Assembly: GCF_019915265.1 (NCBI RefSeq)
Contig: NZ_CP082780.1
Location: 2,356,001-2,420,000 of the forward strand
Reading direction: 5' to 3'
Length of the DNA stretch: 64,000 bases
DNA from: Bacillus aquiflavi
Lineage (GTDB): Bacteria; Bacillota; Bacilli; Bacillales; Cytobacillaceae
The translations under genes and the position numbers were made by a program. Shown here piece after piece: positions 21,735 through 31,662 of the stretch. The notes beneath the pieces are model-generated. The model was given only the letters and a program-made list of their open reading frames with translations. It made no database searches and was not told the DNA's origin. The stretch's first letter is position 1, and each line of letters begins with the position of its first letter.

Positions 21735-21785
21735 AAAAACTCGGCTAGAGCTATTGATATGTTAGCTCTAGCCGGATATTTTTAT
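21735..21785. terminator. Bidirectional terminator between trmR operon and mltG
   Basis: A perfect 12-bp stem (CGGCTAGAGCTA/TAGCTCTAGCCG) is flanked by AGTTTTTG on the reverse strand and ATATTTTT on the forward. It probably ends mltG transcription. Confidence 0.85.
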
Positions 21786-21924
21786 GATGAATACTTAGTT
21801 ATTTTATCATAAATAAAGAGGGATTGCTAATTTAATCCCTCATGGACTATTGATAAACGCTCGCATTCTCCGTTGTAAGCTCGAAAGTTAGATGTTCTAC
21901 TCGTTTTTCGCGCCGTTACCCGAC

Positions 21925-21950
21925 GCTCGACTTACAAGCATTTTTAACTA
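21925..21950 (+). repeat. Dispersed repeat, copy C (partial)
   Basis: GCTCGACTTACAAGCATTTT followed by TAACTA matches the core of the repeat at 17949 and 60244 with a few differences. It lies in the mltG-trmR gap. Confidence 0.45.
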
Positions 21951-21968
21951 ATCCTTAAATTACCACTT

Positions 21969-23096
21969 CTATTTCTTATTAGTTATATGTTTTGCCTTTT
22001 CTTGATTATGCTCATCAAGTGTTTTTGTAAAAATAACCTCACCATTAGAGGTTGCTAAGAAATAAAGGAAATCGGTTTCTTCAGGATTTAATGCAGCCTC
22101 TATTGACATCTTTCCAGCATTAGCAATTGGTCCTGGCGGCAACCCCTTATGCTTCTACGTATTATACGGTGAATCAACCTCTAAATCTTTATAAAGAGTT
22201 CGTTCTTTATGCTCACCTAAAGCATATAGTACGGTTGGATCAGTTTGCAAAGGCATTCCAGCCTTTATTCGATTATAAAAAACACTTGCATTTTTTTCTC
22301 GGTCAACTTTTTTTGTCGCTTCTTCTTCTATAAGAGCCGCCATTGTCAAGAGCTTATGCGGTGTAAATTCCTTTTCTTCCATTTGACCAGTGTAGTCATT
22401 AAGCACTTCTCTTGTTTTATCTAGCATTGACTTAATAATTTCCTCAGTACTTGGATTTTCTTTATAAAACGGGTAAGTAGCTGGGAATAAATAACCTTCC
22501 AACGGATAGTTAATATCTTTTTGCAAAATTTCATCCGTTAAAATATCCGAATATTCTTCCATTATTTCTTTAATAAAGGCTCGATCATTTAATTGCTTAA
22601 AAACATCCTCTTTCTTTTGATTCGTCTTTTCTGCGATAATATCAGCGATTTGAACAAGCTGCTTTCCTTCAGGAATTGTATTTTTTAAAACAACTTCTTC
22701 GACTAACTTCCCTTTTTTTAACGTATCAATAATTTCAGGCAACGTCATCGCTTGAGTCAATTTATAATTACCTGCCTGAAAATCACCTTCATTTTTTATC
22801 TTGATGTAAAGCTTGAATATTTTAGCGTTTTTAATTACTTTATTTTCTTCTAAAATTTTACTGATCGTTGTAATCGAAGATCCAATCGGAATTTCTACTG
22901 GTATTTCTTTTTTATTATCCGGATCTACAGCCTTTAAAGCAGATTTAACATAAATATATCCACCGCCTGCGACAAGAAAAATCGCAATAAATAAGATAAT
23001 AGAGATGACTAAGACGATCTTCCTGACAACCTTTGCTTCATTTTGCCGCTCTATCATTTTTTGCATAATCATTTCTTTCCTCGGATCTTTAGACAT
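21969..23096 (-). pseudogene. mltG: Endolytic murein transglycosylase MltG (YrrL), in-frame stop
   Basis: The frame encodes an N-terminal cytoplasmic segment, one membrane helix (VLVISIILFIAIFLVAGGGY), a LysM-like region and the YceG fold with AALIEEEA holding the catalytic Glu. MltG cleaves nascent glycan strands. A TAG at 22155-22157 replaces a Tyr or similar codon in SPYNT, after 313 residues. The next ~60 residues continue in the same frame, including GLPPGPIANAGKMSIEAALN, a conserved block near the active site. Start ATG at 23096 lies six bases after GGAGG. This is a single substitution, not a homopolymer indel. Confidence 0.88.
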
Positions 23097-23316
23097 CCGG
23101 CTCCTCCTTTTTGGGATTAACAAAACCCTCTAACAATGTATCTCGAATCATTATACTACATTTTCTTTTTATTATAGAAGCACGAAAAGATATAAAACTG
23201 CTTTTTTAGAAAAAATTCGACATTTTTTATTATAATGATATAAAATGAAAAGTATTCGTATATACACCTTAGCTTAACTATAAATTGATATTTTTATAAA
23301 TGGATGGAGGAACATT

Positions 23317-24131
23317 ATGTTTGAATGGAAAAATATATTTCGCGGGATGCTAATCGGAACTAGTGATCTTATTCCTGGCGTAAGCGGTGGCACAATTGCT
23401 GTTATTCTTGGGATTTATGATCGCTTAATTGAGGCAATAAGCGGATTTTTCACGAAAGAGTGGAAAAAGCATTTAGGGTTTTTAATCCCGCTTGGGATTG
23501 GAGTAGGCATCGTATTTATGCTATTAAGCAGGGTCATTGATTGGCTTCTTACCAATTATCCTCAACCTACACACTTTTTTTTTCTTAGGGTTGATTATAG
23601 GGATTATTCCTTATTTACTTAAAGAGATCGATTTTAAAACGAACTTTTACAGCAAAACATTACAGCATTTTAATCGTATCTGCTATTTTAATCGGAGCCA
23701 CCGCTTTTTTAAAACCCGACACTCAATTAAATATTGAGTCATTAACTTTATTAACAGCTATTGGATTGTTTTTTTCAGGCTGGCTTGGCAGTATGGCAAT
23801 GTTGCTCCCTGGGATTAGCGGTTCATTTATTCTTTTATTAATCGGGGTTTACGGGACCGCAATCAATGCACTTAAAACATTTAATCTTCCGATTCTTATT
23901 GTAATCGGCGCTGGTGTTGCTGTAGGTTTTATCATTAGCAGCAAAGTTATTCGTTTTTTATTAAGCAAGTTTCGTGTCGTTACATATGCTGTTATTATTG
24001 GACTTGTTTTAGGCTCCATCGTCGTAATTTATCCAGGGATTACAGCCGATATGTTTTTACTTGTTTTAAGTGTCCTTGCATTAGCTTTGGGACTATTTAC
24101 AGCTGTAACCTTAGGAAAAAAAGAACATTAA
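23317..24131 (+). pseudogene. popT: DUF368 polyprenyl-phosphate transporter (PopT type), two frameshifts
   Basis: The frames together give a ~270-residue multi-spanning DUF368 protein with the repeated motif SDLIPGVSGGTIAVILGIYD near the start and MLLPGISGSFILLLIGVYG in the second half. DUF368 proteins have been shown in other bacteria to recycle undecaprenyl phosphate across the membrane. The frame breaks in a T9 run near 23575-23583 and a T4 run near 23644-23647; removing one T from each restores it. It is transcribed away from mltG and ends at a strong terminator. Confidence 0.85.
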
Positions 24132-24190
24132 GATAAAAATTCATATGATTATATTAATGGAACGGAATCATTTCTTCCATTTTTTATCAC

Positions 24191-24236
24191 AAAAAAATCC
24201 ACTGACAAGTCATTCATTTTTTCAGTGGATTTTTTG
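24191..24236. terminator. Bidirectional terminator between popT and yrzB operon
   Basis: AATCCACTGA pairs perfectly with TCAGTGGATT, with an A run on the left and TTTTTTG on the right, so it works for both converging units. Confidence 0.9.
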
Positions 24237-24276
24237 TTTAATTGATTTCATCGATTATAAAGAAAACTAAAACTTT

Positions 24277-24573
24277 CTACTCATTCTCCTCTTCTTCCTG
24301 AGCTAAGAATGTTTCGAGCATTTCCTCGATCATATCCCATTCTTCATCCGTTTCAATCGGCTTTAAATCACCTTGAGCATCATCTTCATCACCGCTTACA
24401 TAACTTGAAGCATGAATTTCAATTTCTTCATTCTCATCTTCTTCTGCACCGACTGGATAATATAGTACATAAGATTTATTATATTCTTCTGAGTCAAACG
24501 TAAATAGTATTTCATACAACTGTTCGTTTCCTTCTTCATCGATTACGGTAATTTGATTTTCTCCGTTATCCAT
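24277..24573 (-). CDS. yrzB: DUF1292 family protein YrzB
   Basis: This is a highly acidic 98-residue protein of unknown function, with the DUF1292 core [20 protein letters not shown] and YVLYYPVG. The ATG at 24573 is six bases after GAGGTG, whereas the earlier in-frame ATG is only one base away and so unlikely. It is the last gene of the alaS-ireB-ruvX-yrzB unit, the standard Bacillus order, and sits 15 bp after ruvX. Confidence 0.92.
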   Translation of the reverse strand: MDNGENQITVIDEEGNEQLYEILFTFDSEEYNKSYVLYYPVGAEEDENEEIEIHASSYVSGDEDDAQGDLKPIETDEEWDMIEEMLETFLAQEEEENE

Positions 24574-24588
24574 TGCATTCACCTCATT

Positions 24589-25005
24589 TTAATTTTTACT
24601 ATCCAAAAATCCTTGCAAAATCATTACCGCGGCCATTTTATCAATTACTTTCTTGCGTTTTTTACGACTCATATCCGCTTCAAGCAATACTCTCTCAGCC
24701 GCCATTGTTGTTAAACGCTCGTCCCACAGTATGACAGGTAAGCCGAATGTTTTTTCTAAAAGGTCGGCAAATTTTTGACTTGCTTCACCTCTTGGTCCGA
24801 TTGTCCCATTCATATTTTTAGGAAGACCAACAACAATTTTACTAACTTCGTACTCTTTAATTATTGTACCGATTTTGTCAATTCCAAATACGTTTTTTTC
24901 TTCATCAATTTGAATCGTTTCTAAACCTTGGGCTGTCCAGCCCAATTCATCACTGAGTGCAACACCGACTGTTTTAGAGCCGACGTCTAACCCCATCGTT
25001 CGCAT
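24589..25005 (-). CDS. ruvX: RuvX/YqgF-family putative Holliday junction resolvase, pre-16S rRNase
   Basis: The 138-residue RNase H-fold protein starts [19 protein letters not shown], with the first catalytic Asp in [15 protein letters not shown] and LWDERLTT carry the further acidic residues. Bacterial YqgF proteins trim the 5' end of 16S rRNA precursors and have been proposed as junction resolvases. Corresponds to B. subtilis YrrK. It follows ireB by three bases. Confidence 0.93.
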   Translation of the reverse strand: MRTMGLDVGSKTVGVALSDELGWTAQGLETIQIDEEKNVFGIDKIGTIIKEYEVSKIVVGLPKNMNGTIGPRGEASQKFADLLEKTFGLPVILWDERLTTMAAERVLLEADMSRKKRKKVIDKMAAVMILQGFLDSKN

Positions 25006-25008
25006 GGA

Positions 25009-25275
25009 TTACCCCTTTCGATGCTCTTTTAAATAAGACTTTACTAATTCTTCAATAATTTCGTCCCGTTCCAGCTTACGGATAATATTGCGTGCGTCTT
25101 GATGACGAGGGATATATGCAGGATCCCCTGACAATAAATAACCGACAATTTGGTTAATTGGGTTATAGCCTTTTTCTTGCAAAGCTTTATACACATGCAA
25201 TAAAACTTCATTGACGTCATGCTCGAAAGGTTCTTCAGAAAAGTTAAATCTCATCGTCTTATCATATGAACTCAC
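25009..25275 (-). CDS. ireB: IreB family regulatory phosphoprotein (YrzL)
   Basis: The 88-residue protein matches the DUF965/IreB family: [18 protein letters not shown], then [20 protein letters not shown], and [16 protein letters not shown]. In Enterococcus IreB is a substrate of the Ser/Thr kinase IreK and modulates cephalosporin resistance; the Bacillus role is unproven. GTG at 25275 is six bases after GAGGTG and gives VSSYDKTM, like the B. subtilis start; the earlier GTG is inside the ribosome site. Confidence 0.92.
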   Translation of the reverse strand: MSSYDKTMRFNFSEEPFEHDVNEVLLHVYKALQEKGYNPINQIVGYLLSGDPAYIPRHQDARNIIRKLERDEIIEELVKSYLKEHRKG

Positions 25276-25355
25276 TACTTGCACCTCGCTTTTTCATTAA
25301 GCAGAGAACGTTATTGTTAATTGTTACCTTCATTCTACACTACTTTTATACGATA

Positions 25356-27989
25356 TTAAACGGATTTTATCCAATCCTCAACAAATTTTAACGCTTCTTC
25401 AAGCTTGTTAGGGTCTTTTCCACCTGCTTGGGCCATGTCAGGACGTCCACCGCCCCCGCCGCCACAGCGTTTAGCAACCTCTTTAATTACTTTTCCAGCA
25501 TGATAGCCTTTAGCAATTAAATCTTTCGTGACAGCAGCAATTAACTGCACCTTTTCTCCATTTACACTTCCAAGAACGATAATTCCAGATCCTAGCTTTT
25601 GCTTTAAATCGTCAGCCATATTGCGAAGACTATTCATATCAGTTGCTTGAACTTTTTCAGCAAGAAAAGTAATTCCGTTCACAGCTTTTGCTTTATCCTT
25701 AAGATTTCCGGCTTCTACGTTCATCATTTTTGCAGTAAGTGAATCGTTTTCCCGTTGCAGCTGCTTCACTTCCATTAATAAGCTATCAACACGGTTCACC
25801 ACATCTTTTGTATTTGTTTTTAGTTTTGCAGCGACTTCTTCTAATAATCCGATTTGATCATTTAATAACTTATATGCCGCTTCCCCTGTTACAGCTTCAA
25901 TTCGACGTGTTCCGGCACCAATTCCACCTTCTGAAACGATTTTAAATAAACCAATAACTGCTGTATTCGGAACGTGGCATCCACCACATAGTTCTATACT
26001 GTAGCGGTCAATTTGCACTACTCTCACAATCTCACCGTATTTTTCACCAAATAGAGCCATTGCCCCCATCGCTTTTGCATCAGTCAATGATTTATTTTCG
26101 ATTTTTAGATCAATACTTTGCCAAATTTTATTATTAACAATCGCTTCAATTTGCTCTAACTCTTCCTGTTTAACTTGTCCAAAATGAGAAAAATCAAAAC
26201 GGAGACGATCAGGCTCAACTGATGAACCAGCTTGATTAACATGATCTCCTAGTACATCTTTCAATGCTTGATGCAACAAGTGAGTTGCGGTATGGTTTTT
26301 TGTGATTTTAGCTCTCGTTAATTCGTTTATTGATGCTTTAACATGCTGATTCACTTTAATTGTCCCTGACTCAACAATTCCTTTATGGAGATTTTGTCCG
26401 TTTGGTGCTTTCTTAACATCTTTAATTAAAACTTTAACACCTTCTCCCTCAATTGTTCCCTCATCGGCAATTTGACCTCCGCTTTCAGCATAGAAAGGAG
26501 TGACGTCTAAAATAAATTGTATTTCATCTCCTTCTGTTGCTTCGCTTACTATTTTTCCATTTTTAACAATAACTAATACTTTTGATTTTGTTTGTAGTTG
26601 ATCGTAGCCGACAAACATACTTTCTTCCATAATCTCGCCCAATACTCCACCTTGAACTTGCATAGAATCAACCTCTTGACGCGCCGCCCTTGCTCGCTCA
26701 CGCTGACGCTCCATCTCCTTTTCAAAACCAGCATGATCGACTTTCAATCCTTCTTCTTTTGCATACTCTTCTGTTAACTCAATAGGAAAACCGTACGTAT
26801 CATAAAGTTGAAAAATATCAACTCCTTGAATTGTATCATTACCTGCTGCTTTTTCACGGCTAATCACATTTGCTAATTTAACAAGTCCATCATGAAGCGT
26901 TTCGTGAAAACGTTCCTCCTCATTTTTAATCACTTTCTGAATAAAATCTGCCTTATCTTTTACTTCAGGGTAAAAGCTATGCATGATTTCACCGACTTTT
27001 GGAACGAGTTCAAACATGAACGGACGATTAATATTAAGATGTTTTGCATAGCGAACAGCCCGGCGCAATAGACGGCGCAATACGTATCCTCTTCCTTCAT
27101 TTGAAGGCAACGCACCATCGCCGACTGCAAAAGCGACTGTCCGAATGTGATCAGCAATTACTTTAAATGCTACATCCTTCTCTTGATCAACGCCATATTT
27201 TTCCCCAGCTATTAATTCGATAGCTTTTATAATTGGCATAAATAAATCAGTCTCATAGTTTGTAGGAACGTTCTGAATAACTGATGCCATCCGCTCAAGA
27301 CCCATTCCTGTATCAATATTTTTCTTAGGAAGTGAAGTATATGTTCCATCTGGGTTATGATTAAATTCCGAGAAAACAAGGTTCCAAACTTCTAAATATC
27401 GGTCATTTTCTCCTCCCGGGTATAACTCAGAGTCATGCGGATCATTTCCATACTCTGGACCGCGATCATAGAAAATCTCTGTATTTGGACCACTTGGACC
27501 TTCACCTATATCCCAAAAATTCCCTTCCAAGCGAATAATTCGCTTTTCTGGAATACCAATTTTCGTTTTCCAAATATGATAAGCTTCATCATCTTCTGGA
27601 TGAACAGTTACCGACAAACGTTCTTCCTCGAAACCAATCCACTTTTTATCAGTTAAAAATTCCCAAGCCCAAACAATCGCCTCTTCTTTGAAATAGTCAC
27701 CAATTGAAAAGTTTCCAAGCATTTCAAAAAACGTATGATGGCGAGCCGTTTTACCTACATTTTCAATGTCATTTGTTCGAATAGACTTTTGAGCATTTGC
27801 GATCCGCGGATTTTTTGGAATTACACGTCCGTCAAAATATTTTTTTAATGTTGCAACCCCGCTATTAATCCACAATAGCGATGGATCTTCATGAGGTACT
27901 AGTGGAGAACTAGGTTCAATTGAGTGATTTTTTTCTTTAAAAAAATCTAAAAACATTGCACGAATTTCAGCACTTTTTAGTTGCTTCAT
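25356..27989 (-). CDS. alaS: Alanyl-tRNA synthetase
   Basis: The 877-residue enzyme charges tRNA-Ala. The class II catalytic domain (about 1-360) has [12 protein letters not shown]-type motifs ([20 protein letters not shown]). The editing domain has zinc ligands [10 protein letters not shown] and ELCGGCH. The C-terminal C-Ala region has [16 protein letters not shown]. All are intact and length is standard. ATG at 27989 follows AGGAGGATTAATC. It lies behind a T-box leader and its own promoter and leads the ireB-ruvX-yrzB unit. Confidence 0.98.
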   Translation of the reverse strand: MKQLKSAEIRAMFLDFFKEKNHSIEPSSPLVPHEDPSLLWINSGVATLKKYFDGRVIPKNPRIANAQKSIRTNDIENVGKTARHHTFFEMLGNFSIGDYFKEEAIVWAWEFLTDKKWIGFEEERLSVTVHPEDDEAYHIWKTKIGIPEKRIIRLEGNFWDIGEGPSGPNTEIFYDRGPEYGNDPHDSELYPGGENDRYLEVWNLVFSEFNHNPDGTYTSLPKKNIDTGMGLERMASVIQNVPTNYETDLFMPIIKAIELIAGEKYGVDQEKDVAFKVIADHIRTVAFAVGDGALPSNEGRGYVLRRLLRRAVRYAKHLNINRPFMFELVPKVGEIMHSFYPEVKDKADFIQKVIKNEEERFHETLHDGLVKLANVISREKAAGNDTIQGVDIFQLYDTYGFPIELTEEYAKEEGLKVDHAGFEKEMERQRERARAARQEVDSMQVQGGVLGEIMEESMFVGYDQLQTKSKVLVIVKNGKIVSEATEGDEIQFILDVTPFYAESGGQIADEGTIEGEGVKVLIKDVKKAPNGQNLHKGIVESGTIKVNQHVKASINELTRAKITKNHTATHLLHQALKDVLGDHVNQAGSSVEPDRLRFDFSHFGQVKQEELEQIEAIVNNKIWQSIDLKIENKSLTDAKAMGAMALFGEKYGEIVRVVQIDRYSIELCGGCHVPNTAVIGLFKIVSEGGIGAGTRRIEAVTGEAAYKLLNDQIGLLEEVAAKLKTNTKDVVNRVDSLLMEVKQLQRENDSLTAKMMNVEAGNLKDKAKAVNGITFLAEKVQATDMNSLRNMADDLKQKLGSGIIVLGSVNGEKVQLIAAVTKDLIAKGYHAGKVIKEVAKRCGGGGGGRPDMAQAGGKDPNKLEEALKFVEDWIKSV

Positions 27990-28025
27990 GATTAATCCTC
28001 CTATAATGTATTTCAATTTTTATAA

Positions 28026-28290
28026 AAAAAAAAAAAAACTCCCATCCCCCTGACAGGGGCGAGAGTTTTCCCGCGGTACCACCCTGATTACGGATGTATA
28101 ATACATCCATTTCTCAAAAATGCCTTAACGGGGCGGCCGGCAGGGATTAGCTGCACTCGGGATTAGCGTTCAGTTATCCTTCATTTAAGGTTTCTTCCAG
28201 CCTATGAAAACCTCTCTCTTCCATGCAGATGCACTCAAATGGACTATAACGTACTCAATCCTTCATTGTTTTCCGATTATATTGTTCTAG
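28026..28290 (-). promoter_or_regulatory. T-box riboswitch leader of alaS
   Basis: On the reverse strand the T-box AGGGTGGTACCGCG (28085-28072) is followed by a GC-rich terminator hairpin (AACTCTCGCCCC...GGGGGATGGGAGTT) and a T run ending about 40 bases before alaS. Upstream lies a long folded stem I region. A GCT triplet in GAACGCTAAT, about 120 nt before the T-box, is a candidate Ala specifier. Uncharged tRNA-Ala would favour the antiterminator. Specifier placement is inferred, the T-box itself is clear. Confidence 0.93.
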
Positions 28291-28295
28291 TCGAA

Positions 28296-28325
28296 ATTAT
28301 AAGCGAGAAAAACAGGCTTTGTCAA
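28296..28325 (-). promoter_or_regulatory. SigA-type promoter of the alaS T-box operon
   Basis: TTGACA (28325-28320) and TATAAT (28301-28296) are perfect consensus hexamers 18 bp apart, placed just upstream of the T-box leader. Confidence 0.85.
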
Positions 28326-28425
28326 TGTTGTCGTTCGATAAAGCGAAACTTCAAACATTGTTTGGGTGCACTTATTTTTACGATCTTACAGTCGGGAGTC
28401 CAGCATGGGAGAAAAGGACTAATGT

Positions 28426-29505
28426 TTAGGTTGATTCTGACTCACGCTTACGTTTCGCAAAATGCACACGCCCATGAAGAAGTCCAACCCGCAAAATGGC
28501 TAAAACAGGAACAGCAAGAATTAAACCAAGAATACCCGCAATTTCTCCGCCTGCAAGCAAAGAAAACATAATTAACAATGGATGCATTTGCAACGTTTTT
28601 CCTACGATAAACGGTGATAAAATATTTCCTTCAACAAACTGTAAAGTAAATACAATTACTAAAGTAATCACAACCATTTTCATTGACGTTGTTGCCGCAA
28701 TCACAACAGCTGGAAATGCACCGATAAGAGGACCAAAGTATGGGATTACATTTGTTATACCAATTATAAAACCTAGGAGCAGTGCGTATTTCATCCCAAT
28801 TAGCCATAACAATAAAGCAGACAAAGCACCTACAATCACACAAACTAAAAGTTGTCCTCTAATATATCCTCCTAAAGATTGATCAACATCTTGTAAAAAT
28901 AAAACTCCTTCTTTCCTCCATTTACGAGGTGTTAAATACCAAACAGCTTTTTTTAGAACGTTATAATCTTTAAGCATATAAAAAGCAATAAAAGGAATTA
29001 AAGCAATTAATACAAAGGCATTTAAAACATTTAACATTCCATTTAGAATACTTGTTAAAAAACGATCAATTGCTTTTTCCATCTCGATGATTCCATCATA
29101 AATTCGTTCTTTAATCCCATTCGGCCATGCGGCAGCTTCCTTTTGAATACTACTGAGCCAATTTCGATATTGCTCAGCAAAAGCCGGAACATCTTCAGAT
29201 AAATCCTTTAATTCATCAATAAATACGGGAATGCCTTTATAAAGTGCATAGCCTACTCCTCCAAAAAACAATAAATAAATGATTAACACGGAGACTCCTC
29301 TATGTAAACCGCTGTCATGCAGTCTTTCAATTATAGGATTTAATAAATAAGTAATAAATGCTGCAATAAGAAATGGTGATAAAATTGTCATCGTCACTTT
29401 TAAAATTGGAAGCCACACTTGTTGAAGCTTCCAAAAGATAAACGTCACAATAAACAAAAGGAGAAGAAACCCAAGCCGGTAAAACCATTTTATTTGGATA
29501 TCCAC
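28426..29505 (-). CDS. yrrI: AI-2E family transporter-like membrane protein (YrrI)
   Basis: The 359-residue protein has about eight membrane segments and the family-typical ITNVIPYFGPLIGAFPAV and VGKTLQMHPLLIMFSLLAGG stretches. The family is named for an autoinducer-2 exporter, but members also include Na+/H+ antiporters; the substrate here is unknown. GTG at 29505 lies about ten bases after AAGGAGGG. In B. subtilis yrrI also sits upstream of alaS. Confidence 0.9.
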   Translation of the reverse strand: MDIQIKWFYRLGFLLLLFIVTFIFWKLQQVWLPILKVTMTILSPFLIAAFITYLLNPIIERLHDSGLHRGVSVLIIYLLFFGGVGYALYKGIPVFIDELKDLSEDVPAFAEQYRNWLSSIQKEAAAWPNGIKERIYDGIIEMEKAIDRFLTSILNGMLNVLNAFVLIALIPFIAFYMLKDYNVLKKAVWYLTPRKWRKEGVLFLQDVDQSLGGYIRGQLLVCVIVGALSALLLWLIGMKYALLLGFIIGITNVIPYFGPLIGAFPAVVIAATTSMKMVVITLVIVFTLQFVEGNILSPFIVGKTLQMHPLLIMFSLLAGGEIAGILGLILAVPVLAILRVGLLHGRVHFAKRKRESEST

Positions 29506-29615
29506 TACGCAAGCCCTCCTTCCTATTATTGTTAGTGTCAAACACTTATTTATACGAAAAAAAAAAAAAAAGGAAAAAAACCGTCTTTTTTCTAAATATT
29601 TAATAGATTTTTATA

Positions 29616-29660
29616 TAAAAAATAAGCATTTACCTCTTTATTTTTTGAGCTAAATGCTTA
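29616..29660 (-). terminator. Terminator closing the toxin locus
   Basis: AAGCATTTA pairs with TAAATGCTT around an A-rich loop, followed by TTATTTTTT on the reverse strand. It ends the T7SS toxin array at its downstream edge. A short frame ending IVAINKHLAQKIKR just before it looks like the tail of a lost immunity gene. Confidence 0.75.
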
Positions 29661-29708
29661 TTAATTGCTACAATCTCATCAATTGTAACTTCTTAATCTA
29701 ATACTAGT

Positions 29709-29897
29709 TCATAAAATCCGGTATGTACTTTCTTCTTTATAAGTCGACATAAATTTGTTCCAAAAGGAACTGCAAAACGGGGGGGGGTTTCTGATGAATA
29801 GGGAATATGTATCGATGAACTGGCGAATTTTTTCTAGCTCTTTTTGGATGAATTTCTTTCCTGTATCCTTCACTGTCCGGAGAGACAGTTTTGACAT
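29709..29897 (-). pseudogene. Fourth, degenerate toxin cassette (constant segment only)
   Basis: The frame reads MSKLSLRTVKDTGKKFIQKE then LEKIRQFIDTYSLFIRN, a diverged copy of the constant segment found in the full-length toxin. It breaks off at a C9 run (PPPF) and ends in unrelated sequence after 62 codons. The downstream LMPAYATG...VGGTGKK part and any toxin tip are gone. The DNA repeat spans about 29790-29935. No ribosome site precedes the ATG, which in the parent gene is an internal Met codon. Confidence 0.8.
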
Positions 29898-30096
29898 TTC
29901 ACTGACTTGCGCTAGTTTTTTCCTTCTACCTTTTACCCTTTAAAACTAGCGAGCCTTATGCCGACAACTTCATTTGCTTAGGATACTCTTCCTTATTAAT
30001 TGTATGTTTTTCAGGAGAGTTTGGGGATTGGGGGCTTCAATTTTGAATCTTCCCCATCCCATTAACTTGGGTATTGCATAAAACAGAAGGATTTAA

Positions 30097-30669
30097 TTAT
30101 CTTTCTGTTAATCCGTCTATTTTCCAGCTAGATTTTTCTAAAACTAACTCGTTATTCACTTGCAAAAGTAGTATGGAATATACTTCATCAGTCATATGGG
30201 CTATTTCATCGGGAGAAAATTCAATTTCAGCTTCATGATCACAAAAAGCGTAATTAAATTTGAGACATTCATAATTTTTCATAAAAAAGTTAATTATATT
30301 CTCTTCTAATTCATCCAAATTTATCCCCTCAAGCAATTCCTCTTTAATGTCAACGAGAAATCCAAAATACTCATTCGTTACCTCAATGGAAATAACCATT
30401 TCCTTTAGCTTTTCATTAAATAAATTGGACATGATGGTTATGCTCCCATAGTATGAATTAATTAAAGAACTATACATTGATTTCGCTAGTTCACTATTTA
30501 TTCCACTAAATTCTTTCCATTTAGTACCTTGTAAGTCCGTAGAGTATTTGAAAGATTTAATATAACCATCATCACTTACGAAAAGATTACTAACATTTCT
30601 TGTAATATTTTCGGCATTTGCTAACTGTTTACTAGCATAAACAATTCCTAGACTAATATTACTTCCCAT
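30097..30669 (-). CDS. Presumed immunity protein for the colicin D-like cassette
   Basis: This 190-residue acidic, probably cytosolic protein (no signal or membrane segment) starts MGSNISLGIVYASKQLANAE. ATG follows GGGGTGAAATC and sits 12 bp after the stop of the colicin D-like toxin frame, the position expected for its antidote. I do not recognise the family. Intact reading frame within a locus of many broken genes suggests selection to keep it, as expected for an antidote to a residual toxin. Confidence 0.65.
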   Translation of the reverse strand: MGSNISLGIVYASKQLANAENITRNVSNLFVSDDGYIKSFKYSTDLQGTKWKEFSGINSELAKSMYSSLINSYYGSITIMSNLFNEKLKEMVISIEVTNEYFGFLVDIKEELLEGINLDELEENIINFFMKNYECLKFNYAFCDHEAEIEFSPDEIAHMTDEVYSILLLQVNNELVLEKSSWKIDGLTER

Positions 30670-30681
30670 GATTTCACCCCA

Positions 30682-31225
30682 TTACTTAATTCTTATTCCA
30701 TTTTCAACATGAAATTCTAATTGTTTTTGGTTAAATTTCCAACCACTAATAAATTCACCTTTCATACCTGTATAGACACCGATACCATCTTTTATATAAA
30801 CATATACTTCTTGTCCTCGATAGTTAGATTTAAAAATATTCGTAGCCTTTTCTACATGTTTGATTATTTCTTTTTCAAATAACTCTGCATTTACCTTATT
30901 ATAGTTTCCTTTAATTCCAAAATCACCAGCATGTTTATATTTTTTTTGTAATTTTGCTTTATTAATGTTTATTTCAGGTAGATTATATAACTTTCCAGCT
31001 CCTGTACTACCTTTACTAATTGTTTGATATTGATTTTCTGCTATCTTCTTACCAGTTCCACCCACACCTGCCGACACTTTGCCCCCGCTAATCCGATAAA
31101 TTTGCTCTTCAGCTAATCTCACTCCGCGCGTTCCGACCACACCTGTCGCATATGCAGGCATGAGGCGGTTTCCGATGAATGGGGAATATGTATCGATGAA
31201 CTGGCGAATTCTTTCTAGCTTTTTA
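30682..31225 (-). CDS. Orphan toxin cassette with colicin D-like nuclease tip
   Basis: The copy of the constant segment starts mid-motif at 31225 (KLERIRQFIDTYSPFIGNRL), then MPAYATGVVGTRGVRLAEEQ and SGGKVSAGVGGTGKK, then the variable tip. The tip has LQKKYKHAGDFGIKGNYNK and GEFISGWKFNQKQL, which I recognise as the colicin D type (KHAxDFG, GNxNK, FISGWK), an anticodon-loop nuclease for tRNA-Arg in the colicin. The frame from the internal Met at 31161 codes 159 residues. There is no ribosome site, secretion domain or promoter; a terminator lies immediately upstream, so it is probably silent unless recombined into the full-length gene. Confidence 0.75.
31046..31225 (-). repeat. Constant-segment repeat, copy 3 (truncated)
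   Basis: About 180 bp nearly identical to copies 1 and 2, from the codons of KLERIRQ to VGGTGKK. The first ~85 bp of the repeat (KLAQVSEMSKLSLRTV part) are missing and replaced by the terminator T tract. Confidence 0.92.
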
Positions 31226-31228
31226 AAG

Positions 31229-31278
31229 AAAAAAAAAACAAAAGAAGTAATAGTTACAGTTTACTTTCCTACTACTTC
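31229..31278 (-). terminator. Intrinsic terminator directly before cassette 3
   Basis: GAAGTAGTAG pairs with CTATTACTTC (one G-T pair), followed by TTTTGTTTTTTTTTTC on the reverse strand. Its T tract abuts the repeat, so read-through from the previous toxin/immunity pair would stop here. Confidence 0.8.
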
Positions 31279-31304
31279 TTTACTTCACAAGTATGCTATT
31301 CTTC

Positions 31305-31649
31305 TTATATATCTTTCCAAACTTTATCGCTTAGAATTGCGTCTACCCACTTTTTTTTTTCATTCTCCATTATATTATACTCATTTTCATATCCAAGCTT
31401 CTTTAATGTAGCACATGCCACAACTCTCATTGTAAAATTCCCAACACCTCTATCACTAATTTCTTCATGACCATTCACTAAATCTTTTAACGACTCAATT
31501 ATCTTATCAGAAATTAGTTTTTTCTTTGCAATTTCAAACATAATAAGATATAATAGAAATTCATTTTTGTAACTAAGACCATTTTCTAAATCCTCAAGTG
31601 TATAATCATTATTCTTTATTTTATTCTTTAATGTCCTTATAGGATTCAT
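31305..31649 (-). CDS. Presumed immunity protein for the metallopeptidase cassette
   Basis: A 114-residue, mainly helical cytosolic protein beginning MNPIRTLKNKIKNNDYTLED, with HEEISDRGVGNFTMRVVACA in the middle. ATG follows AAAAGGAGAG and lies 13 bp after the stop of the metallopeptidase toxin frame. No family recognised. Position and size fit an immunity gene, and it ends just before a terminator. Confidence 0.65.
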   Translation of the reverse strand: MNPIRTLKNKIKNNDYTLEDLENGLSYKNEFLLYLIMFEIAKKKLISDKIIESLKDLVNGHEEISDRGVGNFTMRVVACATLKKLGYENEYNIMENEKKKWVDAILSDKVWKDI

Positions 31650-31662
31650 AAAAACTCTCCTT

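Noticed and set aside
28496-28882. 128-residue forward ORF inside yrrI
   Set aside because: Mirror frame of a membrane protein gene with clear family motifs on the other strand; no start signal.
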